DNA of 64,000 nt from contig JALHOP010000017.1 of the NCBI GenBank assembly GCA_022842935.1, positions 1-64,000 of the forward strand, read 5' to 3'. The notes under the pieces were generated by a model that had not been told where the DNA came from, did no database searches, and saw only the letters and a program-made list of their open reading frames with translations. This DNA is from Myxococcota bacterium. Lineage in GTDB: Bacteria; Myxococcota; XYA12-FULL-58-9; JALHOP01. Positions 37,665 to 46,799 of the stretch are shown in pieces. How positions within the stretch are numbered: the stretch's first letter is position 1; the number at the start of each line of letters is the position of its first letter. The translations under genes and the position numbers were made by a program.

Positions 37665-39032
37665 TCAGCCGTCGACGAGACCACAGCGACGCAGCAACTC
37701 GCGCATGTGACGGCGCGTGAGATCGGCGCGGCGTGCCGCTTCGGAGATGTTGCCTGCACACTCCTCGAAGAGCCGCGTCAGGTAGACCGCGTCGAAATGG
37801 GCAAGGAACTTCTCCTTGGCGTCTTTGTAGGTGAGTGCGGTGTCCACATCGCCAGCGACCGGCGGTCGCGATGGTTCGCCGATCTGAAACGACAAGCTTG
37901 CGAACGGCTGCGGACGGCTACCTGCGAAGACCCAAGCGCGCTCGAGCACGTTGCGCAGCTCGCGGACGTTGCCGGGCCAATCGTAGCGCAGGAGCGGCGC
38001 TGCATTTTCGGCCTGCCAGTCCGCCGCGAGGCCCCGCTCTTCGCAGAAGGCTTCGACGAGCGCCCGCGTATCCTCGGGACGCTCGCGCAGTGCGGGCATC
38101 AAGACCTGGACGACGGCCAGGCGATAGTAGAGATCGAAGCGAAAGCGCCCGTCGCGCACCCACTGGTTGAGGTCGCGATGCGTTGCCGCGACCACCCGGA
38201 CGTCGACGGCCCGCGTGTCGTCGCTGCCGACCGCTTGGACCGTACGGCTCTCGAGAGCACGCAAGAGGCGAGGCTGGAGGTCGAGCGGCAGCTCGCCGAT
38301 CTCGTCGAGAAAAAGTGTTCCCCCGTCGGCCTTGACGAACGCGCCATCACGCTGGCCGACCGCGCCGGTGAAAGCACCTTTGGTGTGACCGAACAACGCG
38401 GACTCGGCGAGCCCCGTGGGGATGGACGCACAATCGACGACAACGAACGGACCACCTGCGCGGCTCGAGTGATCGTGAAGCTCGCGCGCCGCGAGCTCCT
38501 TGCCGGTGCCGGACTCGCCCTGGATGAGAACCGTCGAGTTACTCGCGGCCGCCAGCTCGAGCAGCGCAAACAGCTCGCGTATGGCGGCGCTGGTACCGAT
38601 GAGTCGGCCGAAACGCGTCCGCGTGCTCGGCGGCAAAACGACCAGGCGCTCGGTGGAAAGGCGAAGAGTCGAGTTGCCAATACGAAAGCTCGAACCGACA
38701 CCCAGGAGAACGTCGGTGACGCGCGTCGCTCCCACGAACGTCCCGTTCTTGCTCCCGGTATCGATGAGGCGTACCCCGTCGCCATTGCGGACGATGCTTG
38801 CATGTTTGCGCGAGACCCGCGGGTCGTCCACGACCAGCGCGCAAGCGGGGTCACTGCCGATCTCAACGGGAATGCCCAAACGCAGAGTCACGCGCCGACT
38901 CGAGGTGGCGCCGCTTATCACCTCACACGTCAGAGGAGCGCGCGGCGACTCATTGGCCAACTTTGTCGCGGCGACTCCGACATCGAGCGCCGTTTCCCGG
39001 TCAAGCGCGTTCACGTGGGCGGAGAATAGCAC
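37665..39032 (-). CDS. FHA-domain sigma-54-dependent transcription activator
   Basis: A protein of 455 residues. Residues about 45-125 form an FHA phosphothreonine-binding domain (IGSDPACALVVDDPRVSRKH; TGSKNGTFVG). The AAA+ sigma-54 activator domain follows (about 140-370) with Walker A LIQGESGTGKELAAREL, the sigma-54 contact GAFTGA, Walker B GTLFLDEIGELPLDLQPRLL and RFDLYYRL. The C-terminus is a Fis-type helix-turn-helix (NISEAARRADLTRRHMRELL). In Myxococcota such FHA enhancer-binding proteins take Ser/Thr-kinase signals to sigma-54 promoters. The target is unknown. Confidence 0.93.
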   Translation of the reverse strand: MLFSAHVNALDRETALDVGVAATKLANESPRAPLTCEVISGATSSRRVTLRLGIPVEIGSDPACALVVDDPRVSRKHASIVRNGDGVRLIDTGSKNGTFVGATRVTDVLLGVGSSFRIGNSTLRLSTERLVVLPPSTRTRFGRLIGTSAAIRELFALLELAAASNSTVLIQGESGTGKELAARELHDHSSRAGGPFVVVDCASIPTGLAESALFGHTKGAFTGAVGQRDGAFVKADGGTLFLDEIGELPLDLQPRLLRALESRTVQAVGSDDTRAVDVRVVAATHRDLNQWVRDGRFRFDLYYRLAVVQVLMPALRERPEDTRALVEAFCEERGLAADWQAENAAPLLRYDWPGNVRELRNVLERAWVFAGSRPQPFASLSFQIGEPSRPPVAGDVDTALTYKDAKEKFLAHFDAVYLTRLFEECAGNISEAARRADLTRRHMRELLRRCGLVDG

Positions 39033-39078
39033 ACCGATGCCGGGAGACCGAGGGCACGCGGGCGCAGCGATTCGGCGC

Positions 39079-40626
39079 CTACTCGTGACCGAACGTCAGC
39101 AGCGCAGCCTCGACGTCCTCGAGAGCGATGAAGCGCTCGAGCAGCACCCTGCGCCGGCTCAGCTCGTCGTAGGTGTAGGTCACGCCGTTCGAGGTAAACT
39201 GGGCGCCGCCAGTCAGGAAGCGTGCAAGCGGCGCGTCTTCGTCCGCGAGGCGTGGGCCGATGACGAAGCCCTGGGTGTCTGTCTCAGCCGCGTGGCAGCC
39301 CGTGCAAGTGCCAATCGCGAAGGCGTGACGCTTGGGTTCGTCGAGGAGCGTCCGCCAAACCTCGCCTAGCGAGAAACGCACGAACTTCGCGCGGAGCTGA
39401 TACGGCGGTCCACCGTCGGCCTCCCCTTGCCCGTATGGCATTTCGCCGCCGCAGAGCCCCGCGATCTCTCCGATCTCCGGGTCGTCCAAGTTACGATCGC
39501 CCAAGAGATAGTCGTACACCAGCTGCCCAGCCTCCTCATCCCAGTCGGCCTCGACACGGTCCGCCAGAACGGACGACATCTCCGCGCACCGGAATGGCTC
39601 GCGCCGCACCTTACGGTTTGCGAGCATCCAGTTGTCGTTCATGTAGTGTTCTCGATATTCGAACTCGTCCGTGACAACGCCCGCTTCTGTCTGCACACGT
39701 TCGCCCGAGCGGACACCGACGCTGTGAGCTCCAATGGCAAACAGAGCAACGATGTCGCGCAGCTTCTCGCGATACTCCGGTGTCGAACGTTCGAACCGCG
39801 AGAGCTCTGCCCATAGGTCGGCCCACAACTTGCGACCCTCCATCCATGCCGTCTTGCTGGACGGGCCCGCGACGTAGTCGAAGTCTTGGTCGATGACCAC
39901 GCGACCGTCGGCGTCCTTGGTTAGCGCCGGTAGTCGGTATTCGGCGATGAAGGTCATCGGATAGGGCTTGTCGCCGATGTCGCGGGTGAGCCCGTACACC
40001 AGTCGACCCTCACCGAACCAACGACGCTCCTCGCCCGCGAAGTGGCCGCCTGTACGGCGATCCCAGTCGCCCGCGAGATCGAGTCGATTGACCACCGCCA
40101 GCATGCGAAATGGTCCGCGCGGGTCCACCGTCGGCAGCCACTTCTTTTCGCCCTTGGGGTTCAGGACCATTTCGTAGTTCGAGTCCCGAATGACCTCCGT
40201 TACGCCGTGTTTCACCCCGGCGTACGCGTTGTGGCGCTCGGTGTCGCGCGAGCCCCCATTCCACGGATGGAGCGCGAACTCGTCACGGTCGTGGAGCTCG
40301 CGCTGCTCGAGATGCGTCGCGTTCCAGAGCACGGTCTGCTCCTCGACGAACACGGCGATGTCGAGCATGAGCTTGCCGATAGGGAAGTCATCCTCGACGC
40401 GCGCGAAGGCAAAACGGTCGTTAACGATAAGGCTGCTGTAAGGGTCGATCACCAGGGGCTGTGGGACGTCACCATCGCTATCGGGCAGGTCATCTCCCGC
40501 TTTAGGGTCGCCGTCGCTCGCCGGCGGGTCGCTGTCCGTGACCTCGTCCACGCTGAAGGGGTCGCCACCAACCCGCGTCCCGCAGCCCACGAGAAAGACC
40601 AGAGCGAAGAGGCTGCGATAGACCAT
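39079..40626 (-). CDS. lipoprotein with C-terminal c-type haem motif
   Basis: A protein of 515 residues with lipobox FLVGC and an Asp/Pro/Ser-rich stretch (residues 20-60) typical of surface lipoproteins. The central part (FRMLAVVNRLDLAGDWDRRT; GEGRLVYGLT; YPMTFIAEYRLP) is shared with uncharacterised myxobacterial proteins as I recall them. A single CTGCH haem c attachment site lies at residues 441-445, followed by a segment with no obvious Met ligand. It may be an extracytoplasmic monohaem redox protein. It is divergent from the pectinacetylesterase-like gene over 188 bases. Confidence 0.75.
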   Translation of the reverse strand: MVYRSLFALVFLVGCGTRVGGDPFSVDEVTDSDPPASDGDPKAGDDLPDSDGDVPQPLVIDPYSSLIVNDRFAFARVEDDFPIGKLMLDIAVFVEEQTVLWNATHLEQRELHDRDEFALHPWNGGSRDTERHNAYAGVKHGVTEVIRDSNYEMVLNPKGEKKWLPTVDPRGPFRMLAVVNRLDLAGDWDRRTGGHFAGEERRWFGEGRLVYGLTRDIGDKPYPMTFIAEYRLPALTKDADGRVVIDQDFDYVAGPSSKTAWMEGRKLWADLWAELSRFERSTPEYREKLRDIVALFAIGAHSVGVRSGERVQTEAGVVTDEFEYREHYMNDNWMLANRKVRREPFRCAEMSSVLADRVEADWDEEAGQLVYDYLLGDRNLDDPEIGEIAGLCGGEMPYGQGEADGGPPYQLRAKFVRFSLGEVWRTLLDEPKRHAFAIGTCTGCHAAETDTQGFVIGPRLADEDAPLARFLTGGAQFTSNGVTYTYDELSRRRVLLERFIALEDVEAALLTFGHE

Positions 40627-40814
40627 TGGCGACGCAACAGCATGTTGCGCGCCAACCCAGGTACGGCTCTGGCGACGTCAAACGGCGCCTGGGTGATCTC
40701 GGCCGGGACCAGGAGGCCGTCCATCGCAGGTCTCGCAAGAGACCAGGCCACCGGTACGGCCCGTGTCCTGAGCTGCATGAGGGGTTGGCCCCAGGCTTGC
40801 TCAGGTCGATACAC

Positions 40815-42287
40815 ATGAAGCGCATCGCGTTGCTCATCTGCTTGCTTGTCTCTGCCTGTGGCGAACCGTCTGCGGCGTCGCGGGACGACCAGGTGATCGA
40901 CGACCCGGGTCCGGGCGACGACGCGGCTAGCGACGACAACGATAACGAACAACCGGCTGACCTCTGCGGCAATGGCGTCCGCGATGGCGACGAGCTGTGC
41001 GACGGGCCGCCAGTTGTTTGCACGCAGCTCGCGGCAGTGTGGGCGAGCGGCGAAGCACCGTGCCGCGCCGACTGCACCGGATACGACGTCGCGGACTGCG
41101 TTCGGTCCGCGCAAGGCACCGAGTCCGTTCGTCCCGCCGAGCGCGACGCGCGCTGGGGAGAGGCTCGCTGCAACGATGGAACGACTTTCCAGATGGAAGT
41201 CGCAATGGCGGACCCACCGAGTAGCGTGTGGGTCATCTATCTCGAGGGCGGAGGCCGCTGCGATGGCGTTATCCAGAGCTGCCGTGGTCGGCCTGCCAGG
41301 CTGGTCTCGTCTTCAGGTGAACCGTCGGACCGAGCTCCCCTGCAACGCGTCCGTGATGGCACCCTCTTTAGTCGCGACCCGCTCGTGAACCCGGAGTTTC
41401 ACGCCGCAAACCTAGCCGTCGGCAACTATTGCTCGAGCGACCTGTGGAGCGGAACCAACACGACGCCGCAACCGATTCAGTGGAGCAAGGAGGGAGGGTC
41501 GACTGCCTGGGTCTTCGCCGGCCATTACAACGTGCAGGCGATGTTCGAGGTCCTGCTCACTGCGTACGGGCTCGACGACGCGACCAGCGAGGTGCTGTTC
41601 GCGGGCGGGTCAGCAGGCGCGGCTGGAGCACAGCTCAACATCGACCAGCTCGCGTCGCGGCTTCCGACCGCTGTGACGGAGGCCCGCGTCGCGATGCTCG
41701 CAAACGCCGCCTTCGGCGGTGAGTTCGACTATCCTGGCTACAGCTATGGCGGCCTGGGCCTACCTGATGCGCAGGTATTCGACGCTATCGCGGGCATCTA
41801 TGGCACAGCGCTGGACCCCAAGTGCCTCGCGCTGGCCGACGCGCGGGGACTCGGCCTCGGTGGCTGCACACCTGGCGCCTTGAGCTACCTTGCCACGACC
41901 GCCGCTCCGCCGGTCGGCTGGGGAGTGCGGACTCTCATAGCCAAGAACCGCCTCGACCAGGGCCCAATGGATGACTATCTCATACCCATCGTCGCTGAGT
42001 GCACAGAGACCGACCTTGGCGCACGGGCGGCGTGGCTCGAGAGCGTCGATGAGGCGCTCGTCAATGTGCCTTGGCTGTACGCGCCAGCGGACCCCCAAGA
42101 GACGGAGGAAGACACCAATTTGCATGGACTGCTCGACCCCTTGGTGTGGGCCTACACGCCGCCTGGCTTCGGCGGAGCGACGCTGCGCGACCTCGTAAGT
42201 GCGTTCTGGCACGCCCGCCTGCCCAGTGCCCGGACATATCGCATGGTCTTCGAGGGGCCGGTCCCCCACGGGCAAAGCCCCGATTGA
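40815..42287 (+). CDS. pectinacetylesterase/Notum-like lipoprotein
   Basis: A protein of 490 residues from the ATG at 40815, which begins a lipoprotein leader (LLICLLVSAC). An acidic linker and a Cys-rich MopE-like patch (CGNGVRDGDELCDG) precede the hydrolase. Hydrolase motifs are VIYLEGGGRC (oxyanion hole), VGNYCSSDLWSGTN and FAGGSAGAAG with the nucleophile Ser266, as in the pectinacetylesterase/Notum family of alpha/beta hydrolases. It removes acetyl or acyl esters from glycans or proteins. The C-terminal catalytic His is likely in PVPHGQSPD at the very end. Secreted or surface-anchored. Confidence 0.85.
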   Translation: MKRIALLICLLVSACGEPSAASRDDQVIDDPGPGDDAASDDNDNEQPADLCGNGVRDGDELCDGPPVVCTQLAAVWASGEAPCRADCTGYDVADCVRSAQGTESVRPAERDARWGEARCNDGTTFQMEVAMADPPSSVWVIYLEGGGRCDGVIQSCRGRPARLVSSSGEPSDRAPLQRVRDGTLFSRDPLVNPEFHAANLAVGNYCSSDLWSGTNTTPQPIQWSKEGGSTAWVFAGHYNVQAMFEVLLTAYGLDDATSEVLFAGGSAGAAGAQLNIDQLASRLPTAVTEARVAMLANAAFGGEFDYPGYSYGGLGLPDAQVFDAIAGIYGTALDPKCLALADARGLGLGGCTPGALSYLATTAAPPVGWGVRTLIAKNRLDQGPMDDYLIPIVAECTETDLGARAAWLESVDEALVNVPWLYAPADPQETEEDTNLHGLLDPLVWAYTPPGFGGATLRDLVSAFWHARLPSARTYRMVFEGPVPHGQSPD

Positions 42288-42337
42288 CTGAAATAAGGCG
42301 ACCGCCCCGGCCGTAGAGGGAGTTGAGGAGAGAATCC

Positions 42338-42778
42338 ATGTCGTTCGACAACCCGACCACCCGCCTCTATCGTCGCGACGGCGTCATTGCCGGTGTCTGT
42401 GAGGGGCTCGCCGATCGCTTCGGCATCTCGGCTATCTGGCTGCGTTTAGCGCTCATCGCATTGTCATTGTTTGGCGGCACCGGTGTCGTGCTTTATCTCG
42501 TGTACTGGGCCATTGTGCCGCGTCAGGACGACATCGTGCTCGAGCCGGCGGTCACAGACGCTGCCGGCCGTCGTACGTTCCGTCGCACCGTCAGCGACAA
42601 GAAGCTCTCTGGCGTATGTGCTGGCCTTGCGCGCGGCTGGGACGCGGACCCGAGTCTCATCCGCTTCGCGACGCTCGCCCTCTTCTGCGCGAGTGCCGGC
42701 AGCATGTTGCTCGTCTATCTGGTGGCGGTCTTGGTCATGCCTGGAGCCCCCGGCGTGGCGCGTCCGCTGGTGGTGTGA
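42338..42778 (+). CDS. double PspC-domain membrane protein
   Basis: A protein of 146 residues; GAGGAGAG precedes the ATG at 42338. Two PspC domains lie in tandem: residues 7-65 (RLYRRDGVIAGVCEGLADRF, then YLVYWAIVP) and 77-138 (FRRTVSDKKLSGVCAGLARG, then YLVAVLVMP). Each has a membrane helix pair. PspC domains respond to envelope stress in phage-shock systems; no pspA or pspB lies nearby. The last 64 bases overlap the 3' end of the convergent histidine kinase gene. Confidence 0.88.
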   Translation: MSFDNPTTRLYRRDGVIAGVCEGLADRFGISAIWLRLALIALSLFGGTGVVLYLVYWAIVPRQDDIVLEPAVTDAAGRRTFRRTVSDKKLSGVCAGLARGWDADPSLIRFATLALFCASAGSMLLVYLVAVLVMPGAPGVARPLVV

Positions 42779-44211
42779 GGCTGCTCGGGGGTCGCGTCGA
42801 GACCATCAACCGGCGCGGCCTTGTCACTCGCGCTCTCTGCGACATACGGCAATTTGAGAGTGAAGGTGCTACCGGCGCCGACGGAGCTCGTCACCGTGAG
42901 CGAGCCGCGGTGCGCGGCAGCGAAGTTGCGGGCGATGGATAGCCCGAGGCCGGTCCCGCCAAACTGCCGGGTCGAGCTGTTGTCGACCTGGAAGAAGGAG
43001 TCGAAGATTCGCTCGAGCTTGTCCTCGGGGATGCCGATACCTGTGTCGATGACGTCGATGCGCAGGTATTTGTTGCGCTCGGGCTCGAAGAGGTCGAAGC
43101 GATCACTCCCAACGGGCTTGGACTCTTCGATGTTCGCCTTGATGGTGATCTTGCCGCCCTCGGGCGTGAACTTGACGGCGTTGCCGAGCAGGTTCACCAG
43201 GATACGCCGAATCTTGTCGGTATCGACCGAGATGGGCTCGACGCCATCCGCGATAGCGGTCTCGAGGGCGATGTTGCGCTTCTTGGCCTGAGGCAACACG
43301 TCCGACAACGCGAGCTTGACGAGCTCGGCGGGCTCGGCCTGGGACTTCATGATGAGCACGTTGCCCGACTCGATGCGCGACAAGTCGAGTACCTGTCCGA
43401 TGAGCACGAGCAGACTCTCGCCCTTCTCGAGGATGGTCTTCACGTAGTCGCGCTGCTCGGGAACGAGCTCACCGGCCATACCTTCGAGGAGCATCTCGGA
43501 GTAACCGATGACGCTGGTCAGCGGCGTACGCAACTCGTGCGAAACGGTGGCGATGAAATTCGACTTCAAGCGGTCGAGCTCCTTGAGCTGACCGTTGGCG
43601 TCTTGCAGCGTCCTGTTGACGCGCTCGAGATCCTCGAAGGCACCATTGATGCTCGCGATATGGACGCGACTCGTCATCAGCTGCTTGTAGGAGCTGTGGA
43701 TGACCACATCGAGCGTGCTCAAGAGATGCGCAAGAATGCGATCGACTTGCTTCTCGCTCGCGACGGGGATGGTGCGCAGCAAGCCCTGCAGGCGGTAGAG
43801 GTCGAGCTCTTTGTGTTTGGCGAGCTCGGCAGGGACTTTGATGTCACCGGGCGCGTAAGGACCGAAGATGACGCGGCCAGCGAGCGACCCCTCATTGACG
43901 ATCGGCGCTATCTTGTAACGGAGGCCGACGAAATCGTCGACGATCACGGCGGGCTCGCCAGCGCGAATCTCCTGGTTGCGAAGTTGGTTCACCAAGCTCG
44001 TGAGCTGCACCTGGGTCTCGTGGATGCCGAACAAGTAGCTCGACAGGTGCGCATCACCAGCTCGAACGTCGACGAGCTTGCCGCCCTCGGCGTCGAAGAG
44101 CTTGATGCCGATGCCGTAGAGCTCACCAAAGCTCTTGCAGATCTCACGGAAGCCCTCGACATCGAGCAGCTCCGAGAGTGGTGGGACGTCGTCGAGGATC
44201 GAAGCGGTCAC
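42715..44211 (-). CDS. cytoplasmic sensor histidine kinase
   Basis: A protein of 498 residues with no membrane helix. Residues 10-170 form a PocR-like sensory domain (LLDVEGFREICKSFGELYGI; YKIAPIVNEGSLAGRVIFGP). The HisKA domain follows with phospho-acceptor His225 (FIATVSHELRTPLTSVIGYS), then HATPase motifs LVNLLGNAVKFTPEGG, DTGIGIP and GGTGLGLSIARNFAA. The C-terminal 40 residues are Pro/Thr-rich. It overlaps the MglA-like GTPase stop by four bases, so the two are translationally coupled. No response regulator is adjacent. The PocR-like assignment is by pattern. Confidence 0.88.
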   Translation of the reverse strand: MTASILDDVPPLSELLDVEGFREICKSFGELYGIGIKLFDAEGGKLVDVRAGDAHLSSYLFGIHETQVQLTSLVNQLRNQEIRAGEPAVIVDDFVGLRYKIAPIVNEGSLAGRVIFGPYAPGDIKVPAELAKHKELDLYRLQGLLRTIPVASEKQVDRILAHLLSTLDVVIHSSYKQLMTSRVHIASINGAFEDLERVNRTLQDANGQLKELDRLKSNFIATVSHELRTPLTSVIGYSEMLLEGMAGELVPEQRDYVKTILEKGESLLVLIGQVLDLSRIESGNVLIMKSQAEPAELVKLALSDVLPQAKKRNIALETAIADGVEPISVDTDKIRRILVNLLGNAVKFTPEGGKITIKANIEESKPVGSDRFDLFEPERNKYLRIDVIDTGIGIPEDKLERIFDSFFQVDNSSTRQFGGTGLGLSIARNFAAAHRGSLTVTSSVGAGSTFTLKLPYVAESASDKAAPVDGLDATPEQPHTTSGRATPGAPGMTKTATR

Positions 44212-44933
44212 GGGCGCGTCCCTCGGGGTGTGCGAGCGGCCGCCTTGCTCGCGATATCAGCACGCTGGGACAGCGAAGGCTCGCCTTTGAAGTCGCCGAA
44301 GACGGCGGTCAGCAGCTCTTCTGCGGTGATCTGAAAGCGTTCCACGAAGTTGTATCGCTTGTTCAAGTCCACGAACAGCAGCTCGATGAGTCCGTAGAGA
44401 GTGTCGAGCACACCTTCACCGCGCACCGCAACTGCGGGGTAAACCGGTTCACGTCCCTTCCGCGCCACCTCGATGAGCTCATCGTTACTGCGAGCGTTCG
44501 GGAGGTCACGCTTGTTGAACTGGATGACGACCGGGATGCTGTCGGCGTCGAGACCGTTTTCGGTGAGGAAGCGGCGCATGCCGCGCCAGAACTCGTTGTT
44601 GTTTTGCGATTCACTACGCTGGCTGTCGGCGACGAAGACCACGGCGTCGGCCCCTGAAAGCACGATGCGCCGGGTCGCGGCGTGGATAACCTGGCCCGGC
44701 ACGGTGAACAGCTTGAGCTTGAGGCGATAGCCCGAACGAGTATTCATGGTGACGGGCAGAACGTCGAAGAAAAGGGTGCGATCGTTGGCGGTATCGAGCG
44801 TGGTAAGGCGACCACACGCATCTGGCTTGAGCGCGCGGTGGAGGGCCTGCAGGTTCGAGGTCTTCCCGCTCAGCGGAGGGCCGTAATAGACGACCTTGAG
44901 CACGATCTCGCGCTGAGCGGTGTTGAATTGCAC
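44208..44933 (-). CDS. MglA-family Ras-like GTPase
   Basis: A protein of 241 residues. The P-loop is GPPLSGKT (18-25), followed by ANDRTLFFDVLPV, the MglA-type switch II TVPGQ, FVADSQRSE and the guanine-specificity motif NKRDLPNA. MglA sets cell polarity and motility in Myxococcus, with a GAP (MglB/roadblock) partner, but no roadblock gene adjoins here. The protein is about 45 residues longer than MglA because of a C-terminal helix extension after NKRYNFVERF. It is coupled to the histidine kinase by ATGA overlap and lies 57 bases after rimO. A paralogue rather than MglA itself is likely. Confidence 0.87.
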   Translation of the reverse strand: MQFNTAQREIVLKVVYYGPPLSGKTSNLQALHRALKPDACGRLTTLDTANDRTLFFDVLPVTMNTRSGYRLKLKLFTVPGQVIHAATRRIVLSGADAVVFVADSQRSESQNNNEFWRGMRRFLTENGLDADSIPVVIQFNKRDLPNARSNDELIEVARKGREPVYPAVAVRGEGVLDTLYGLIELLFVDLNKRYNFVERFQITAEELLTAVFGDFKGEPSLSQRADIASKAAARTPRGTRP

Positions 44934-44990
44934 ACGAAGAGAATACCCAACTTGCAGCTCAGCTCATAACTCGCTTTGCGCAAAACCGCC

Positions 44991-46466
44991 TCAGTCGAGA
45001 CGACCGTCCGCGATCTGTCCGGCCACGTCGTAGTCGCTGGCCTCTTCGATGATGATATCGACGAGCTGCCCCGGCGAGGCGGTACCGCTGGTGATGTAGG
45101 TGACCCCATCGATTTCCGGGGCCTGGCCCTTGTGGCGGCCCTCGAGGAGCAATTCCGTTTCAGAGGACACGCCTTGGACCAGCACCTTCAGCCGTGTACC
45201 GATCATCGCCTCGTGTTGCTCGCGCGAGATACCGCGCTGTAGCTCCATGAGGATCTCTTGGCGCTCCTTGGCGAGCTCGGGCGGCACCTGGCCTTCCATC
45301 GTGGCGGCCGGGGTGTCCTCTTCGGGCGAAAACGTAAAGACGCCCATGCGCTCGAAGCGGATCTCTTCGACCAGCTCGCAGAGCTCCTTGAAGTCGGCGT
45401 CCGTCTCGCCCGGCAGGCCGGTGATGAAGGTGGTCCGCAAGACGAGACCGGGGACGGTCGCGCGAAGCTTGCGCAACAGGTCTTTGGTGGACTCGCCACC
45501 TTTGCCGCGACGCATGCGGCGCAACATGTCGTCGCTGATGTGCTGAAGCGGCATGTCGAGATACGGAACGATGTGCGAGCTCTCGGCGATGGTCGCCATG
45601 ACCTCGTCGGTGAGGCCACGTGGGTAGGCGTAGAGGCAGCGAATCCACTCGGCGCCGGTCTTGTCGAGGGCCTTGAGGAGCTTGGCGAGGTCTTCGTCGC
45701 CGTCGCGGTCCTTGCCGTAAGCGCAAAGGTCTTGAGCGATGAGATTGAGCTCGACGGTGCCCTGATCGACGAGGCGCTTTGCTTCATCGACGATGTCAGC
45801 GATGGGGCGCGAGCGCTGGGGGCCGCGCAGCTTCGGGATGATGCAGAAGGAGCAGGTGTTCGAGCAGCCCTCGCTCACCTTCAGGTACTGGCTAAAGAGC
45901 GCCTGCGAAGCGACGCGCGGCGAGCGCGAGGTGATGGTGAAGTCCGGATCAGGGATGCCATCGCGGAGGTTGCCATCAGCGCTATGACGATACGGGACGA
46001 GCGCATTGCGGCCGACCAAACGGGCATGCGGCTTGGGCTTTGTGGCGCCCAAAATGGGGAGCGAGGCGCGCGTCTTGGGCCCGGCGTGATCGTGCTGCGC
46101 GCTATTGCGGAGGACCTGCGCAATCCCTTCGAAGTTGCCCGTGCCGAGGAAGTGATCGACCTCTGGGATTTCATCGGCAAGCTGCGGCGCGTAGCGCTGC
46201 GACAAACAGCCGGTGACCACGACCTTGCCCGCCTGACCCGCAGTCTTGAGCTTGACCATGTCGAGGATAGCGTCAACAGACTCTTCCTTGGCCGCGTCGA
46301 TAAACGCGCAGGTGTTGACGACGATGACGTCCGCACCCTCGGGTGCTTCGGCGTGGACGTACCCATCGGCCGCCATGTGGCCAAGCATCACTTCACTGTC
46401 GACCCGGTTTTTGGGGCAGCCCAGGGACAGGAAATGGACCGTCTTCTTCGGAGGAGTGCTACTCAT
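44991..46466 (-). CDS. rimO: ribosomal protein uS12 methylthiotransferase RimO
   Basis: A protein of 491 residues. The N-terminal UPF0004 domain binds one 4Fe-4S cluster through SLGCPKNRVDSE, VVNTCAF and VVTGCLSQRY. The radical-SAM domain has the CxxxCxxC motif SEGCSNTCSFCIIPKLRGPQ, LIAQDLCAYGKDRDGDEDL and LRTTFITGLPGE. A TRAM domain closes the protein (GTRLKVLVQGVSSETELLLE). RimO adds a methylthio group to an aspartate of S12. It is about 50 residues longer than E. coli RimO owing to a loop at about 120-180. It leads the rimO-GTPase-kinase run. Confidence 0.94.
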   Translation of the reverse strand: MSSTPPKKTVHFLSLGCPKNRVDSEVMLGHMAADGYVHAEAPEGADVIVVNTCAFIDAAKEESVDAILDMVKLKTAGQAGKVVVTGCLSQRYAPQLADEIPEVDHFLGTGNFEGIAQVLRNSAQHDHAGPKTRASLPILGATKPKPHARLVGRNALVPYRHSADGNLRDGIPDPDFTITSRSPRVASQALFSQYLKVSEGCSNTCSFCIIPKLRGPQRSRPIADIVDEAKRLVDQGTVELNLIAQDLCAYGKDRDGDEDLAKLLKALDKTGAEWIRCLYAYPRGLTDEVMATIAESSHIVPYLDMPLQHISDDMLRRMRRGKGGESTKDLLRKLRATVPGLVLRTTFITGLPGETDADFKELCELVEEIRFERMGVFTFSPEEDTPAATMEGQVPPELAKERQEILMELQRGISREQHEAMIGTRLKVLVQGVSSETELLLEGRHKGQAPEIDGVTYITSGTASPGQLVDIIIEEASDYDVAGQIADGRLD

Positions 46467-46592
46467 CGACTCCGCGGGGCTCCTACAGATACCAGACCGA
46501 ATCCGTCAAGCTTGGAGCGTCATGGGGCGGCCGACCCGTCGTTTCGGCGCCGATTTTCGACCCGTCCAAACCAAGCGGAAACAGCCTGGCCG

Positions 46593-46799
46593 TCATGTCA
46601 CGGCGGCACCGTAGTACTCACGCACCGCCGCAGCCTCCGCGCCTAGCTCGGCTATCCAATAGGTCGTCTGGCCCGCATCCATGTCACTCCCCTTGAGCCG
46701 GGACATCACCTGCTCGGCCCCTTTGCGGGTGTCGCAGAGGGCCCGCGTTAGCGGTTTTCCGCGGGTCTCCGAGCATACTGCGTAGGCGACACGTATCAT
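46593..46799 (-). CDS. small conserved-looking protein
   Basis: A protein of 68 residues (VAYAVCSETRGKPLTRALCD, then MDAGQTTYWIAELG). Its ATG overlaps the stop of the upstream transglutaminase-like gene by four bases, which supports translational coupling and a real gene. It is soluble with a small alpha/beta appearance. No family name is known to me. It may be a partner or inhibitor of the upstream enzyme, by position only. Confidence 0.65.
   Translation of the reverse strand: MIRVAYAVCSETRGKPLTRALCDTRKGAEQVMSRLKGSDMDAGQTTYWIAELGAEAAAVREYYGAAVT

Noticed and set aside
37602-39029. 475-residue plus-strand frame opposite the sigma-54 activator
   Set aside because: It is an exact mirror of the FHA/AAA+ gene, whose motifs are unmistakable. 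No domain is visible in the plus-strand reading.
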